From Modicisalibacter tunisiensis (GTDB taxonomy: Bacteria > Pseudomonadota > Gammaproteobacteria > Pseudomonadales > Halomonadaceae): a stretch of DNA of 64,000 nucleotides. Numbering within the stretch: position 1 is the stretch's first letter; each line of letters opens with the position of its first letter. The stretch spans positions 198,363 through 262,362 of the forward strand of contig NZ_JAGXFD010000001.1 in assembly GCF_020148005.1 (NCBI RefSeq), written 5' to 3'. Below are positions 53,300 through 62,928 of this stretch, piece by piece. Position numbers and translations under genes: made by a program. A model generated the notes under the pieces. The model was not told the origin of the DNA. It did not search any database and worked only from the letters and a program-made list of their open reading frames with translations.

Positions 53300-54154
53300 A
53301 TGCACTACCATGAGGCCCTCGCCGAGGAGATCCGCACCAGCACCGCCCGCCTGCTCGCCGAGGACGTCGGTCCCGGCGACATCACGGCGCAACTGATTCC
53401 CGAGCGCCAGTGGGCTCGCGCGCGGGTGATCACCCGCGAGGCGGCCGTGCTGTGCGGTGTGGCCTGGGTCGACGAGCTGTATCGCCGGCTCGACCCCCGG
53501 GTCAATCTCACCTGGCACGCCGCCGACGGCGACCGGCTCGCGCCCGATCAGGTGTTCGTCGAGCTGGAAGGCCCCGCCCGCAGCCTGATGACCGGCGAGC
53601 GCGCGGCGCTCAACCTGCTGCAGACGCTGTCCGGCACCGCCACCCGCGCCCGGGCCTATGCCGACCGGGTCGCCGACACCGGCGTGCGCCTGCTGGATAC
53701 CCGCAAGACCCTGCCGGGACTGCGCCTGGCCCAGAAGTACGCCGTGACCTGCGGCGGCTGTCACAACCACCGCATCGGGCTCTACGACGCCTTTCTGATC
53801 AAGGAGAATCATATCGCCGCCTGCGGCGGCATCGCCGCGGCGGTGCGCGAGGCGCGCAGCATCGCCCGTGACCTGCCGGTGGAAGTGGAAGTGGAGAATC
53901 TCGAGGAGCTGGACCAGGCACTGACGGCCGGTGCCGACGTGGTGATGCTCGACAACTTCTCGCTCGATGACCTGCGCGAGGCGGTGGCGCGCACCGCCGG
54001 CAAGGCGACGCTGGAAGCCTCGGGCAACGTCAGCGACACCACCCTCGAGGCGATCGCCGCCACCGGCGTCGACTGCATCTCGATCGGCGCGCTGACCAAG
54101 GACGTCAAGGCCATCGACCTGTCGATGCGCGTCGAGCACGTCGAGAGCCGCTAG
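53300..54154 (+). CDS. nadC: Nicotinate-nucleotide pyrophosphorylase (carboxylating)
   Basis: Quinolinate phosphoribosyltransferase, the third enzyme of de novo NAD synthesis, 284 residues. Motifs are [48 protein letters not shown] and [16 protein letters not shown]. It is divergent from ampD and overlaps the convergent GNAT gene stop by 4 bp. Its partner nadA is at the right end of the window. Confidence 0.97.
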   Translation: MHYHEALAEEIRTSTARLLAEDVGPGDITAQLIPERQWARARVITREAAVLCGVAWVDELYRRLDPRVNLTWHAADGDRLAPDQVFVELEGPARSLMTGERAALNLLQTLSGTATRARAYADRVADTGVRLLDTRKTLPGLRLAQKYAVTCGGCHNHRIGLYDAFLIKENHIAACGGIAAAVREARSIARDLPVEVEVENLEELDQALTAGADVVMLDNFSLDDLREAVARTAGKATLEASGNVSDTTLEAIAATGVDCISIGALTKDVKAIDLSMRVEHVESR

Positions 54155-54666
54155 GACACCCCCCGACGCGGCCCGGCCGGCGCCGCGTCGAGTTCGCGAT
54201 CCATGCGCACCCGCGGCAGTGACTCGCCCTGGCGCTCGACCCATTCGTCACCCAGGCGCCGCCAGCCGCGGCGCGCCAGGCCGTCGGCCAGCACCAGGCT
54301 GGCCTCGATGGTCACCCGGCTCAGGCCGCGCTCGCGCAGCAGGCTTTCCCCGAGTTCCAGCAGGCGTGCGCCGATGCCGCGACGCGCCAGCGACGGCCAG
54401 ACATAGAGCGTCACGATCCGCCCTTCCGCGACATCGAGCTCGCAGAACCCCACGCAGCGCCCGTCGCATTCGGCGACCAGGGTGGCGTACAGCGCCTGCC
54501 GCGCCGACCAGGCACTGGCCTCGCGGGGCAGCGCGCTGACCCAGGCCTCGCGCTGGACCAGCGTGTAACGACCGGCGGCCCCCTGCATCACGGCATGATG
54601 GAAGACCTCGGCCTGGTCCGCCGCGTCGCGGGGCAAGGCCTCGCGAAAACGAATCCGTTCATCCAT
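54151..54666 (-). CDS. GNAT-family N-acetyltransferase
   Basis: A 171-residue acetyltransferase. The acetyl-CoA binding loop reads [17 protein letters not shown] after the strand [12 protein letters not shown]. Substrate unknown. It converges on nadC and is divergent from trmO. Confidence 0.86.
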   Translation of the reverse strand: MDERIRFREALPRDAADQAEVFHHAVMQGAAGRYTLVQREAWVSALPREASAWSARQALYATLVAECDGRCVGFCELDVAEGRIVTLYVWPSLARRGIGARLLELGESLLRERGLSRVTIEASLVLADGLARRGWRRLGDEWVERQGESLPRVRMDRELDAAPAGPRRGVS

Positions 54667-54774
54667 GGCTTGCTCCTCGCCGGCCTGTGTCCGTCGACTT
54701 CATTCATCACCGGCCCCATTGTGCCCGGCCACGCCTCGCTCGTCGCCGGGCGCGACAGCGGGCATAATGGCGCC

Positions 54775-55524
54775 ATGCACGATCATGATCCCGCTCCGCC
54801 CGAGGCCTTCACCCTGACGCCCATCGGCCGCATCGTCAGCGACTACCCCGACAAGTTCGGCATCCCCCGCCAGCCGGGGCTGGCGCCGGAGGCCCGCGGC
54901 CGGCTCGAGCTGCTGGCGCCGTTCGACGACCCGCTGACGGTACGCGGCCTGGAAGACGTCAGTCATCTGTGGCTGACCTTCCTCTTCCACCGCAGCCCCG
55001 AGCGCTGGACGCCGCTGGTGCGGCCGCCGCGACTGGGCGGCAACGCCCGCATCGGGGTGTTCGCCACCCGCAGCACGCACCGCCCCAACCGGCTGGGGCT
55101 GTCGCTGGTCGAGCTCGCCGGCATCGACACCCGCAACGGGGTCTGCCTGCACCTGCGCGGTCACGACCTGGTCGACGGCACCCCGGTGCTCGACATCAAG
55201 CCCTACCTGCCCTGGGCCGAATCGCCGCCCGCGGCACGCGCCGGGTTCGCCCCGGCCCCGCCCGTCCGGCTGCCGGTGCGCTTCAGCGACCGTGCCGCCG
55301 GCCAGCTGGCCGAGCGCGCCGATGGCGAGTCGCTGCACCGGCTGATCGCCCAGGTGCTCGCCCAGGACCCCCGTCCCGCCTACCGTCGCGGCGCCGAGGC
55401 GCGACGCTACGGCGTCCCGCTGCGCGACGTCGACGTGCGCTTCCGGGCCGTCGCCGACGCGGACGGCGGCGGCGTGGCCCTCGAGGTGCTCGAGATCGTG
55501 CCGCTGGCCACGCCGCGTCCCTGA
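54775..55524 (+). CDS. trmO: tRNA (N6-threonylcarbamoyladenosine37-N6)-methyltransferase TrmO
   Basis: A TsaA/TrmO-family protein of 249 residues that methylates t6A37 in some tRNAs with S-adenosylmethionine. Family motifs: FTLTPIGRIVSDYPDKFGIP, LWLTFLFHRSPE, GVFATRSTHRPNRLGLSLVE and LDIKPYLPWAES. The start at 54775 (MHDHDPAPP) gives normal family length; a longer upstream frame overlaps the divergent gene. It converges on purC. Confidence 0.93.
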   Translation: MHDHDPAPPEAFTLTPIGRIVSDYPDKFGIPRQPGLAPEARGRLELLAPFDDPLTVRGLEDVSHLWLTFLFHRSPERWTPLVRPPRLGGNARIGVFATRSTHRPNRLGLSLVELAGIDTRNGVCLHLRGHDLVDGTPVLDIKPYLPWAESPPAARAGFAPAPPVRLPVRFSDRAAGQLAERADGESLHRLIAQVLAQDPRPAYRRGAEARRYGVPLRDVDVRFRAVADADGGGVALEVLEIVPLATPRP

Positions 55525-55546
55525 GCCGCCGGCGCTCTCCCCGGAA

Positions 55547-56260
55547 TCAGTCGAAGGCGATGCCCAGCCGGCGGCCGACTTCCTCGTAGGCCTCGATCAC
55601 GCCGCCCAGCCCCTGACGGAAGCGGTCCTTGTCCATCTTCTCGAGGGTCTCGGCGTCCCACAGGCGGCAGCCGTCGGGGGAGAACTCGTCGCCCAGCACG
55701 ATCTCGCCGTGGAACAGGCCGAACTCCAGCTTGTAGTCGACCAGCAGCATGCCGCCGTCGAGGAACAGCTGCTTGAGCACTTCGTTGACCTTGAAGGTCA
55801 GCTCCTTCATCCGCGCCAGCTGTGCCGCCGTGGCCCAGCCGAAGGTGATGGCCAGCGACTCGTTGATCATCGGGTCGTGCTGGGCGTCGTTCTTGAGGAA
55901 CAGTTCGAAGGTGGGCGGATCGAGCTCGATGCCCTCCTCCACGCCGAGGCGGCGCACCAGGCTGCCGGCGGCGCGATTGCGCACCACGCACTCGACGGGG
56001 ATCATGTCGAGCTTCTTGACCACGCACTCGGTATCGGAGACCAGGCCGTCGAAGTGGGTGGGAACGCCGGCCTCGGCCAGCTTGCCCATGATGAAGGCAT
56101 TGAACTTGTTGTTGACCAGCCCCTTGCGTGCCAGCGACTCCATGCGCTCGCCGTCGAAGGCGCTGGTGTCGTCGCGGAAATGCAGGATCAGGCGGTCGGG
56201 GTCGTCGGTCCGGTAGACCGACTTGGCCTTGCCGGCGTAGAGCTCGTCGCGTTTTTCCAT
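55547..56260 (-). CDS. purC: Phosphoribosylaminoimidazole-succinocarboxamide synthase
   Basis: SAICAR synthetase of purine biosynthesis, 237 residues, equal to E. coli. Motifs are [47 protein letters not shown] and LVDYKLEFG. The start at 56260 follows a GGGGGAAG site. It belongs to the same strand as the hydrolase, bamC and dapA. Confidence 0.97.
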   Translation of the reverse strand: MEKRDELYAGKAKSVYRTDDPDRLILHFRDDTSAFDGERMESLARKGLVNNKFNAFIMGKLAEAGVPTHFDGLVSDTECVVKKLDMIPVECVVRNRAAGSLVRRLGVEEGIELDPPTFELFLKNDAQHDPMINESLAITFGWATAAQLARMKELTFKVNEVLKQLFLDGGMLLVDYKLEFGLFHGEIVLGDEFSPDGCRLWDAETLEKMDKDRFRQGLGGVIEAYEEVGRRLGIAFD

Positions 56261-56369
56261 GGGGGAAGACCCTCCGAAGTGAGGCGAAAAACCAGGGCGG
56301 GGCGTCACTCGCGACGCCCCGCCGATCCGTTGGCAGCGTTACACGGCCCGGTCCCCCGAAGGATACCGT

Positions 56370-57173
56370 TCATGCCACGTCCCGCCAGTCGAAACCATGC
56401 GCCTGGGCGGCCACGGTCAGCCGCCCCGTGTCGCCGTCGAGCAGCGGCTCCAGCGCTTCCCGAGCCAGCTCGGGACGATTGTTCTGCTCCGACAGGTGGG
56501 AGCAGACGATGTGCTGCAGCCGGTCCAGCCCCAGCCGCCCGAGCAGCCGGCTCGCCTGGGCGTTGGCCAGGTGCCCCCAGTCGCCGCCGACCCGCCGCTT
56601 GAGGCTCGGCGGATAGGGCCCGTCGGCGAGCAGGCGCGGGTCGTGGTTGCATTCCAGCACCAGCGCGTCACAGCCGCGAAAGCACTCGATCACGTGCTCG
56701 CTGGGATGCCCCAGGTCGGTGAGGATGCCCAGCGAGCGCCGATGAGCGTGAAAGCGGAACTGCACCGGCTCGCGCGCATCGTGGGGCACGGTCACCGGGT
56801 CGATCTCGAGGCCGGCGATGGCGAAGCGCGCCTGGGGCGTGATCAGGGTGTGTCGCGGCACCTCGCCGAGCCGCCGCGACAGCCAGGTGCCGGCACTGAG
56901 ATACACCGGCAGGTGGTGACGCCGCGCCAGCGGCCCCACCCCGCGGATATGGTCGCCGTGCTCGTGGGTGACCAGTACCGCCGCGAGCTGGCGCGGATGC
57001 AGCCCGAAGCGGGCCAGGCGCTGTTCGGTCTCGCGCAGGCCGAAACCGCAGTCGACCAGCACGTACGTCTCGCCGTCGCTGACCAGGGTCGCATTGCCCT
57101 TGCTGCCGCTGCCCAGCGAGGCGAAGCGCAACCGGCGCCCGGCGAGCGGGGCCGGCGTGGTGTCCACCGTCAT
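56370..57173 (-). CDS. MBL-fold metallo-hydrolase, YycJ/WalJ type
   Basis: A 267-residue metallo-beta-lactamase-fold protein. The metal motif is LVTHEHGDHIRG, preceded by SLGSGSKGNATLV and LVDCGFGLRETEQRL, both characteristic of YycJ/WalJ hydrolases; a further ligand region is LVLECNHD. The role is probably nucleic-acid or phosphodiester hydrolysis, known only by family. It shares one base with the bamC stop and is probably translated from the same mRNA as dapA-bamC. Confidence 0.9.
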   Translation of the reverse strand: MTVDTTPAPLAGRRLRFASLGSGSKGNATLVSDGETYVLVDCGFGLRETEQRLARFGLHPRQLAAVLVTHEHGDHIRGVGPLARRHHLPVYLSAGTWLSRRLGEVPRHTLITPQARFAIAGLEIDPVTVPHDAREPVQFRFHAHRRSLGILTDLGHPSEHVIECFRGCDALVLECNHDPRLLADGPYPPSLKRRVGGDWGHLANAQASRLLGRLGLDRLQHIVCSHLSEQNNRPELAREALEPLLDGDTGRLTVAAQAHGFDWRDVA

Positions 57174-58120
57174 CAGCGCAGCGTGGCGGCCACGGCGTCG
57201 AGCACCTCGCGGGCCTCGCGCTCGCCCATCGTCTTGCCGTCGGCACGGGCGACCTTGACCACGGTGCGGCCGGCGCCGGCATCGCTCAGCGACAGGCGGT
57301 AGCGTTGCGGCTGGTCACTGCTGAACCAGTCGAACCAGCCGCCGTCCTCGGCGCTCGAGCGGTAGTCGATCAGCAGTTCGCCGGCGCTGCGGTTCTGGTC
57401 GACGAGACGCCGTCCGTCGCCGGTGAAGTTATTCTCGAGCTGGTACTGCAGCTCCGACCAGGCGCGGTCCTGCGGCAGAGCCAGCACCAACTGCCACTGG
57501 CCACCGGCGTTCTGCAGGCGTACCCGCTTCTCCTGGCCGATCTGCTGGGCGGCCAGCGAAACGCCCTGAGTATCGGCGCCGGTGGCATCCAGATAACCCT
57601 TGAGCGCGGTCAGGCACTCACCGGCCTCGGACGCCGGGCCGTTGCAACGCACTTCACTGGTGGCCTCGCGCAGCCCCTGGCGCACACTCAGTTCGGCCTG
57701 GGGGGTGACGATCAGCCCCCGCGAGGCATCCTGGGTGGTGGCCGTCAACCCACGGGTCTGGACGAAGCGCTGCAGCTGCGGCCAGACGCCGCCCGGCGCC
57801 GCATTGACCAGCAGCCAGCGGTCGTTGCCCGCCTTGCGCAGCTGGACGTAGGGCGCCTCGTCCTCCTCGCCGCCGGCCAGCGGCTGCGGACGCGGCGCCT
57901 CGAACTCGCCGTCGGCGGCGAAGTCGTTGTTGACGTCAGGCACCGGCATGGCGTTCTGGTAGCGTCCCGTGGGCCGACTGTCCGGCAGCTCGAGCGGAGG
58001 GGCCATCTCGGCGGCGCGATACTCGTCGTTGCGGTCGTAGTAGTAGCCGTCACCGCCGCATCCGCTGACGACCACGCCGACGGCAACGACCAGCGGCATC
58101 CATTTGAAGACGGGTTTCAT
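57173..58120 (-). CDS. bamC: Outer membrane assembly lipoprotein BamC
   Basis: A component of the BAM beta-barrel insertion complex. The 315-residue precursor has a lipoprotein signal peptide with lipobox VVSGCGGDG (Cys near residue 21). The unstructured N-terminal stretch (EYRAAEMAPPLELPDSRPTG) that contacts BamD is visible, followed by two helix-grip domains. It lies downstream of dapA by 34 bp, the standard gammaproteobacterial arrangement. Confidence 0.92.
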   Translation of the reverse strand: MKPVFKWMPLVVAVGVVVSGCGGDGYYYDRNDEYRAAEMAPPLELPDSRPTGRYQNAMPVPDVNNDFAADGEFEAPRPQPLAGGEEDEAPYVQLRKAGNDRWLLVNAAPGGVWPQLQRFVQTRGLTATTQDASRGLIVTPQAELSVRQGLREATSEVRCNGPASEAGECLTALKGYLDATGADTQGVSLAAQQIGQEKRVRLQNAGGQWQLVLALPQDRAWSELQYQLENNFTGDGRRLVDQNRSAGELLIDYRSSAEDGGWFDWFSSDQPQRYRLSLSDAGAGRTVVKVARADGKTMGEREAREVLDAVAATLR

Positions 58121-58154
58121 GCTTCTACCTTGTTTTGCGTGGGGCCGGGGCGAC

Positions 58155-59039
58155 TCAATCGTCGAGAACGCCGGCGAGTTGCAGCGCCTCGCCCACGGTG
58201 GAATGGTACTTCTCGGACAGCCAGGTCAGCGGCAGACGAATGCCCTTGTCGGCATACCCCATGCGGTTCAACGACCACTTGACCGGAATGGGATTGGCCT
58301 CGACGCCCAGCGCCGTGTGCAGCGGCATCAGGCGCGTGTTGATCTGGTGGGCCCGCTCGGTATCGCCGGAAACCGCCGCCTCGCACAGCTCGTGCATGGC
58401 ATGCGGCGCGACATTGGCGGTCACCGAGATGTCGCCGTGTCCCCCCATCAGCATGAAGTCGCAGGCGGTCGGGTCGTCGCCGGAATACAGCGCGAAGCCG
58501 GTGCCCTTGAGCCGCTCGATCAGTTCCTCGGCGCGCTCCAGGTTGCCGGTGGCGTCCTTGAGGCCGACGATGTTGTCCAGTTCGGCGAGCCGGAAGACGG
58601 TCTCGTTGTAGAGATCCGAGCAGGTGCGCCCCGGCACGTTGTAGAGGATGACCGGCAGGTCGCCGCCTTCGGCAACGGCCTTGAAGTGCTGGTAGAGCCC
58701 TTCCTGGGTGGGCTTGTTGTAGTAGGGGCAGACCGACAGGCAATAGTCGGCACCCACTTCCTTGGCGTAGCGCGCCAGCTCGACGGCTTCGGAGGTGGCG
58801 TTGGCACCGGTGCCGGCGATGACCGGAATGCGGCCGCGAACTTCCTCGACAACGGTGCGAATGACGTCGAAATGCTCGGCGAACGACATGGTGGTGGGCT
58901 CGCCGGTGGTGCCGGCGGCGACGATGGCATCGGTGCCATTGTCGAGATGGAAGCTCACCAGGCGACGCAGCGCCTCCCAATCGATCTCGCCGGACGCTTT
59001 CATGGGGGTCGCCAGCGCGACAATGCTGCCTGTGATCAT
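58155..59039 (-). CDS. dapA: 4-hydroxy-tetrahydrodipicolinate synthase
   Basis: First committed enzyme of lysine/diaminopimelate synthesis, 294 residues. The Schiff-base Lys is in [14 protein letters not shown], with the catalytic Tyr in [10 protein letters not shown] and the pyruvate site in [12 protein letters not shown]. It begins [13 protein letters not shown], typical of proteobacterial DapA. First gene of the dapA-bamC-hydrolase-purC series on the minus strand. Confidence 0.97.
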   Translation of the reverse strand: MITGSIVALATPMKASGEIDWEALRRLVSFHLDNGTDAIVAAGTTGEPTTMSFAEHFDVIRTVVEEVRGRIPVIAGTGANATSEAVELARYAKEVGADYCLSVCPYYNKPTQEGLYQHFKAVAEGGDLPVILYNVPGRTCSDLYNETVFRLAELDNIVGLKDATGNLERAEELIERLKGTGFALYSGDDPTACDFMLMGGHGDISVTANVAPHAMHELCEAAVSGDTERAHQINTRLMPLHTALGVEANPIPVKWSLNRMGYADKGIRLPLTWLSEKYHSTVGEALQLAGVLDD

Positions 59040-59262
59040 CCTGCAGTGCTCTCCTGTTGATCGGCCCGTCCGGTAGCGGCTACCGGGCCGGCGAAACCAT
59101 CGTGATCGATACCCGGTCCAGAGGCCAAATGGTACTCAGGCGCTCGAGGCCTGTACAGGTCAAGCGCCACCGGCGTCAATCCACCGAGTGGCGGGGGCTT
59201 TACAGCCGAGCGCGGCTTGCGTGTAATCGCGGAGTCTCGTCCCGCCACCCGAGGAGTCCATC

Positions 59263-59739
59263 ATGAGCGTCAGTCCCGGCCAACCGGTTCCCGATTTCAC
59301 CGCCCAGGCCACCAACGACACCACCGTCACCCTCTCCGAGCTGCGCGGCAGGCAGGTGGTGATCTATTTCTATCCCAAGGACCACACCCCCGGCTGCACC
59401 ACCGAGGGCGGCGACTTCCGCGATCACAAGGCCGATTTCGACGCCGCCAACACGGTGATCCTCGGCGTCTCCCGCGACGGCCTGCGCGCCCACGAGAACT
59501 TCAAGGCCAAGCAGGGCTTCAATTTCGAGCTGATCGCCGACAAGGACGAGTCGCTGTGCCGCCTGTTCGATGTCATCAAGCTCAAGAAGCTCTACGGCAA
59601 GGAACACCTGGGCATCGAACGCAGTACCTTCCTGATCGACACCGAGGGCAGGCTGGCCCGGGAGTGGCGCAAGGTCAAGGTGCCGGGCCACGTCGCCGAT
59701 GTGCTCGACGCGGCCCGGGAGCTCCACGCTCAGTCCTGA
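59263..59739 (+). CDS. bcp: Peroxiredoxin Bcp (PrxQ family)
   Basis: A 158-residue thiol peroxidase. The peroxidatic Cys lies in KDHTPGCTTEGGDF; the nearby second Cys of E. coli-type Bcp (five residues later) is absent, so it acts as a 1-Cys type or resolves through another Cys such as that in ESLCRLF. It is divergent from dapA. Its 3' end overlaps the convergent perM gene by 10 bp. Confidence 0.95.
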   Translation: MSVSPGQPVPDFTAQATNDTTVTLSELRGRQVVIYFYPKDHTPGCTTEGGDFRDHKADFDAANTVILGVSRDGLRAHENFKAKQGFNFELIADKDESLCRLFDVIKLKKLYGKEHLGIERSTFLIDTEGRLAREWRKVKVPGHVADVLDAARELHAQS

Positions 59740-60827
59740 AGGTCGACCTGCGGCAACGGCTGGTCCCGCTTCGCCACGCTGCGGGGCCAGGCCTGCACCA
59801 GCGCCTTGAGCAGGGTGGCCAGCGGAATCGCGAAGAACACGCCCCAGAAGCCCCAGATCCCGCCGAAGAACAGTACCGCCAGGATGATCGACACCGGGTG
59901 CAGGTTGACCGCCTCGGAGAACAGGATCGGCACCAGCACGTTGCCGTCCAGCGCCTGCAGCACGCCGTAGGCGACCACCACGTAGACGAACTGCTCGCCC
60001 AGCCCGAAGTGGAAGCCGGCCACCGCCGCCACCGGCACCGTGGCCACCGCCGCGCCGATATAGGGCACCAGCACGGAAAGCCCGACGATCAGCCCCAGCA
60101 GTGCCGAATAGGGCAGCCCGAAGAACCAGAAGGTGACGAAGGCGGTGCCGCCGACGATGGCGATCTCGATCGCCTTGCCGCGGATGTAGTTGGCGATCTG
60201 GTCGTCCATCTCGTACCAGATGCGGGTCATCAGGGTGCGTTTCTGCGGCAGCAGGGAGAGGGTGAAGCGGGTCAGCGACTCGCGATCCTTGAGCAGGAAG
60301 AACACCAGGATCGGCACCAGCACCAGATAGATGATCAGGCTCAGCACGTTGCCTAGCGAGGCCAGCGACAGCGTCAGCGCCCGCTGGCCCAGCTGGGTCG
60401 CCTCGCGCCCGGCGGTAGCCACCCAGCTGTCGATCTGCGCCGGGGTGATGACCGTCGGATAGCGGGTCTGCATGTGCTCGAGCCAGGCCTGGACGCTGGT
60501 GAACATGCGTGGCGTCTCCTGCACCAGGTCCACCAGCTGGTTCCACACCAGCGGCATGACGATCAGCGCCAGGGCCAGCAGCATGCCGAGGAACACCAGG
60601 AACACCACCAGCACCGACAGCAGCCGCGGCAGGCCGTGACGCTCCAGCCAGCCGACCACGCCCTGCAGCATGAAGGCCAGGATCAGGGCGGTGAAGAACG
60701 GCGCCAGCATCTTGCCCAGCCAGATCACCGCCGCGAAGCCCAGCACCAGCACCAGCAGCAGGACGATCGCCTCCTCGTCGGAGAAGTAGCGCTCGAACCA
60801 GGTCTTGAAGACGGCCTTCATGGTCAT
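59730..60827 (-). CDS. perM: AI-2E/PerM-family transporter
   Basis: A 365-residue inner-membrane protein of the AI-2 exporter/PerM family, with about eight hydrophobic segments and a large central periplasmic loop. The conserved region VPYIGAAVATVPVAAVAG and DGNVLVPILFSEAVNLHPV is characteristic. Start 60827 overlaps the tusA stop by 4 bp (ATGA). The transported substrate is uncertain for the family. Confidence 0.9.
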   Translation of the reverse strand: MTMKAVFKTWFERYFSDEEAIVLLLVLVLGFAAVIWLGKMLAPFFTALILAFMLQGVVGWLERHGLPRLLSVLVVFLVFLGMLLALALIVMPLVWNQLVDLVQETPRMFTSVQAWLEHMQTRYPTVITPAQIDSWVATAGREATQLGQRALTLSLASLGNVLSLIIYLVLVPILVFFLLKDRESLTRFTLSLLPQKRTLMTRIWYEMDDQIANYIRGKAIEIAIVGGTAFVTFWFFGLPYSALLGLIVGLSVLVPYIGAAVATVPVAAVAGFHFGLGEQFVYVVVAYGVLQALDGNVLVPILFSEAVNLHPVSIILAVLFFGGIWGFWGVFFAIPLATLLKALVQAWPRSVAKRDQPLPQVDLQD

Positions 60828-61069
60828 GCCCCGCTACCGCCCTTGCGAATCCAGTAGTGATACTCGTCGCCGTGTGTCTCGCGCGCCAGCAGCTCGTGGG
60901 CGCCCTGGGCGGCGAACGCCTCGAAGTCCCGCCAGGAGCCCGGATCGGTCGCCCTCACGTAAAGCGTCTGGCCGGATGCCAGGCGCGACAGCGCCTGCTT
61001 GGCCTTCAGCAAGGGCAGCGGGCAGCTCAGGCCTCGCGCGTCCAGCTCGTCATTCGGTTGCAGGCCCAT
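60824..61069 (-). CDS. tusA: Sulfur carrier protein TusA-like
   Basis: An 81-residue sulfurtransferase. The family signature DARGLSCPLPLLKAKQAL contains the sulfur-carrying Cys at the expected CPxP site (CPLP). The remainder is LYVRATDPGSWRDFEAFA, as in TusA proteins. It may supply sulfur to tRNA thiolation or to molybdenum cofactor formation. It is coupled to perM. Confidence 0.92.
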   Translation of the reverse strand: MGLQPNDELDARGLSCPLPLLKAKQALSRLASGQTLYVRATDPGSWRDFEAFAAQGAHELLARETHGDEYHYWIRKGGSGA

Positions 61070-61170
61070 GCCGCCTCCCGTGAGAATGGTCGAAAACGCC
61101 TCGATTTAACGGCACTTTGTACGGTGAATCAATGTTCGAGCCAGGGTGCCCATCAACGACGAGGAGCGCC

Positions 61171-62619
61171 ATGTTGCGGCTCTTGACGACCACCCTGCTG
61201 ACGGCCCTGCTGGCCTCGCCGCTGCCGGCCGCCATGGCCGCGCCCTCCGGCGATGCCGCCCTGCCGACGCTGGGCGACAGCGGCGCCGGGGTCTCCCGCG
61301 ACGAAGCGTACCGGCTGGGACGCGCCTGGCTGCGCCAGTTCCGCGCCCAGACCCGGACCTGGCAGGACCCGATCACCCGCACCTACGTGGCCTCGCTGGT
61401 CGCCCGCCTACTGCCCTACAGCCACGTCGGCAACCTTGACTGGACCGTCACCCTGGTGGACAGCCGCCTGCTCAACGCCTTCGCCGTGCCCGGCGGCGTG
61501 ATCGGCGTCAACCAGGGACTGTTCGCCTTTGCCGACAGCGAGGACGCCTTCGCCTCGGTGCTCGCCCACGAGCTCGGCCACCTGGGGCAGGACCACTTCG
61601 CCCGACGCAAGGCACGCGCGGAGGAAACCCAGCTGCCGACCCTGGCGGCGATGCTGGCCGGCATGGTGCTGGCCGCCGGCGGCGCCGGCAATGCCGGCAT
61701 GGCCGCCATGGCCGGCTCCCAAGCGGCCTTCATCCAGGACCAGCTGGCCTATTCGCGGCGCTTCGAGCAGGAAGCCGACCGCGTCGGCCTGCAGGCCATG
61801 GCCGACGCCGGCTTCGACCCCCAGGCCATGCCCGCCATGTTTCGCGCCATGCAGCGCCTGACCAGCCTGCAGGGCGGCAACCCGCCGGAGTTCCTGCTCA
61901 CCCACCCGGTGACCCAGTCACGGATCAGCGATACCCAGGCTCGCGCCGACCAGCTGCCCAGCCCGCCGGCAACCGACGACGACCCGCGCTACGCGATGAT
62001 CCGCGCCCGCGCCCTGCTGGCGCTGTACGCCGACGACCCGGGCCAAGCCATGGCCCGGCTTCGCGAGGGCAAGGCGCCGCCCGACGCGCAGCGCTACCTG
62101 AAGGCGCTGACCGAAGCCGCCGACCACCGGACCACTCAGGCACTCAGGCAACTCGACAGCCTGGCCGAGCAGTGGCCGGACCTGGCGCTGATCCCGGCGA
62201 CCGCCGCCGAGGTCGCCCTGGCGGCAGGGGACCTCGCCGCCGCGGCAAGCCGAGCCGATCGCCTGCTGCAGCTGATGCCGGACTACTACCCGGCACAGCT
62301 GGTGAAGGCCCGGATTCAGCTGCAGGACGATCCCGCCGCCGCCTTCGAGCGACTGCGCGACATGAGCCGGCAGTACCCCGAGACCCCCCGGGTCTTCGAC
62401 CTGCTGGCGGCGGCGGCGGGACGCAGCGGACATTCGCTGTGGGGCATGCTGGCGCGCGCCGAGGAACTGCAGCTCACCGGCCACATCGACCGGGCGATCA
62501 AGCAGCTCGACATCGCCGAGGAGGACGCCCGCCGGGCCGGCGACTTCGCCATGGCCGGCCGCTTCAAGGCCCGCCGACGGGACTACCTGGATTACCGCAA
62601 TACCCTGCAGCAGTTCTAG
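61171..62619 (+). CDS. bepA: M48-family metalloprotease with TPR repeats, BepA-like
   Basis: A periplasmic protease/chaperone for outer-membrane protein assembly, 482 residues. A signal peptide (about residues 1-23, ending AAMAA) is followed by an M48 catalytic domain with HELGHLGQDHF (zinc motif) and the third ligand Glu in RFEQEADRVGLQAM. The C-terminal third is helical TPR-like (LAEQWPDLALIPATAAEVAL). The ATG at 61171 follows GAGGAG. Divergent from tusA. Confidence 0.93.
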   Translation: MLRLLTTTLLTALLASPLPAAMAAPSGDAALPTLGDSGAGVSRDEAYRLGRAWLRQFRAQTRTWQDPITRTYVASLVARLLPYSHVGNLDWTVTLVDSRLLNAFAVPGGVIGVNQGLFAFADSEDAFASVLAHELGHLGQDHFARRKARAEETQLPTLAAMLAGMVLAAGGAGNAGMAAMAGSQAAFIQDQLAYSRRFEQEADRVGLQAMADAGFDPQAMPAMFRAMQRLTSLQGGNPPEFLLTHPVTQSRISDTQARADQLPSPPATDDDPRYAMIRARALLALYADDPGQAMARLREGKAPPDAQRYLKALTEAADHRTTQALRQLDSLAEQWPDLALIPATAAEVALAAGDLAAAASRADRLLQLMPDYYPAQLVKARIQLQDDPAAAFERLRDMSRQYPETPRVFDLLAAAAGRSGHSLWGMLARAEELQLTGHIDRAIKQLDIAEEDARRAGDFAMAGRFKARRRDYLDYRNTLQQF

Positions 62620-62928
62620 CTGTGTAAACCCATCAGGTTGTTCACGGAAAGGCCCCGCCGGCTGACTGGAGGGTAGTAATCCAGGCTGACCGGCCTGCCG
62701 GAGACGCCTGCCGGAGACGCCTGCCGAAAAGGGGGATTCCCGCCCTGAAGGGAGCTTGTGGGAGGGGATTCATCCCCGACAGCGGTGCCTCGGTGGTGCG
62801 CTCATCGCGACTGAAGTCGCTCCCACGGCCAGACTGCGGATGAACAACCTACCGAGAGACCAATCTAGCGGCGGGCACGGGAAGCCGTCACGAGCCGGCA
62901 TCGTAACAATACCGGCGCGTGGCTCGGC
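62620..62928. other. Intergenic region between bepA and nadA
   Basis: A 309-bp gap between convergent genes. It holds REP copy B (62758-62868) and, before it, a 13-bp unit GAGACGCCTGCCG repeated in tandem at 62701-62713 and 62714-62726. No coding frame with support and no clear T-tract terminator is seen. Confidence 0.7.
62758..62868. repeat. REP-like intergenic repeat, copy B
   Basis: Second copy of the block at 17362-17475. TCATCGCGACTGAAGTCGCT is identical in both (here 62802-62821). It sits between the convergent bepA and nadA genes, a typical place for REP elements. Confidence 0.85.

Noticed and set aside
62701-62726. Possible CRISPR-like or satellite repeat
   Set aside because: Only two tandem 13-bp units are present and no regularly spaced repeats occur anywhere in the window.
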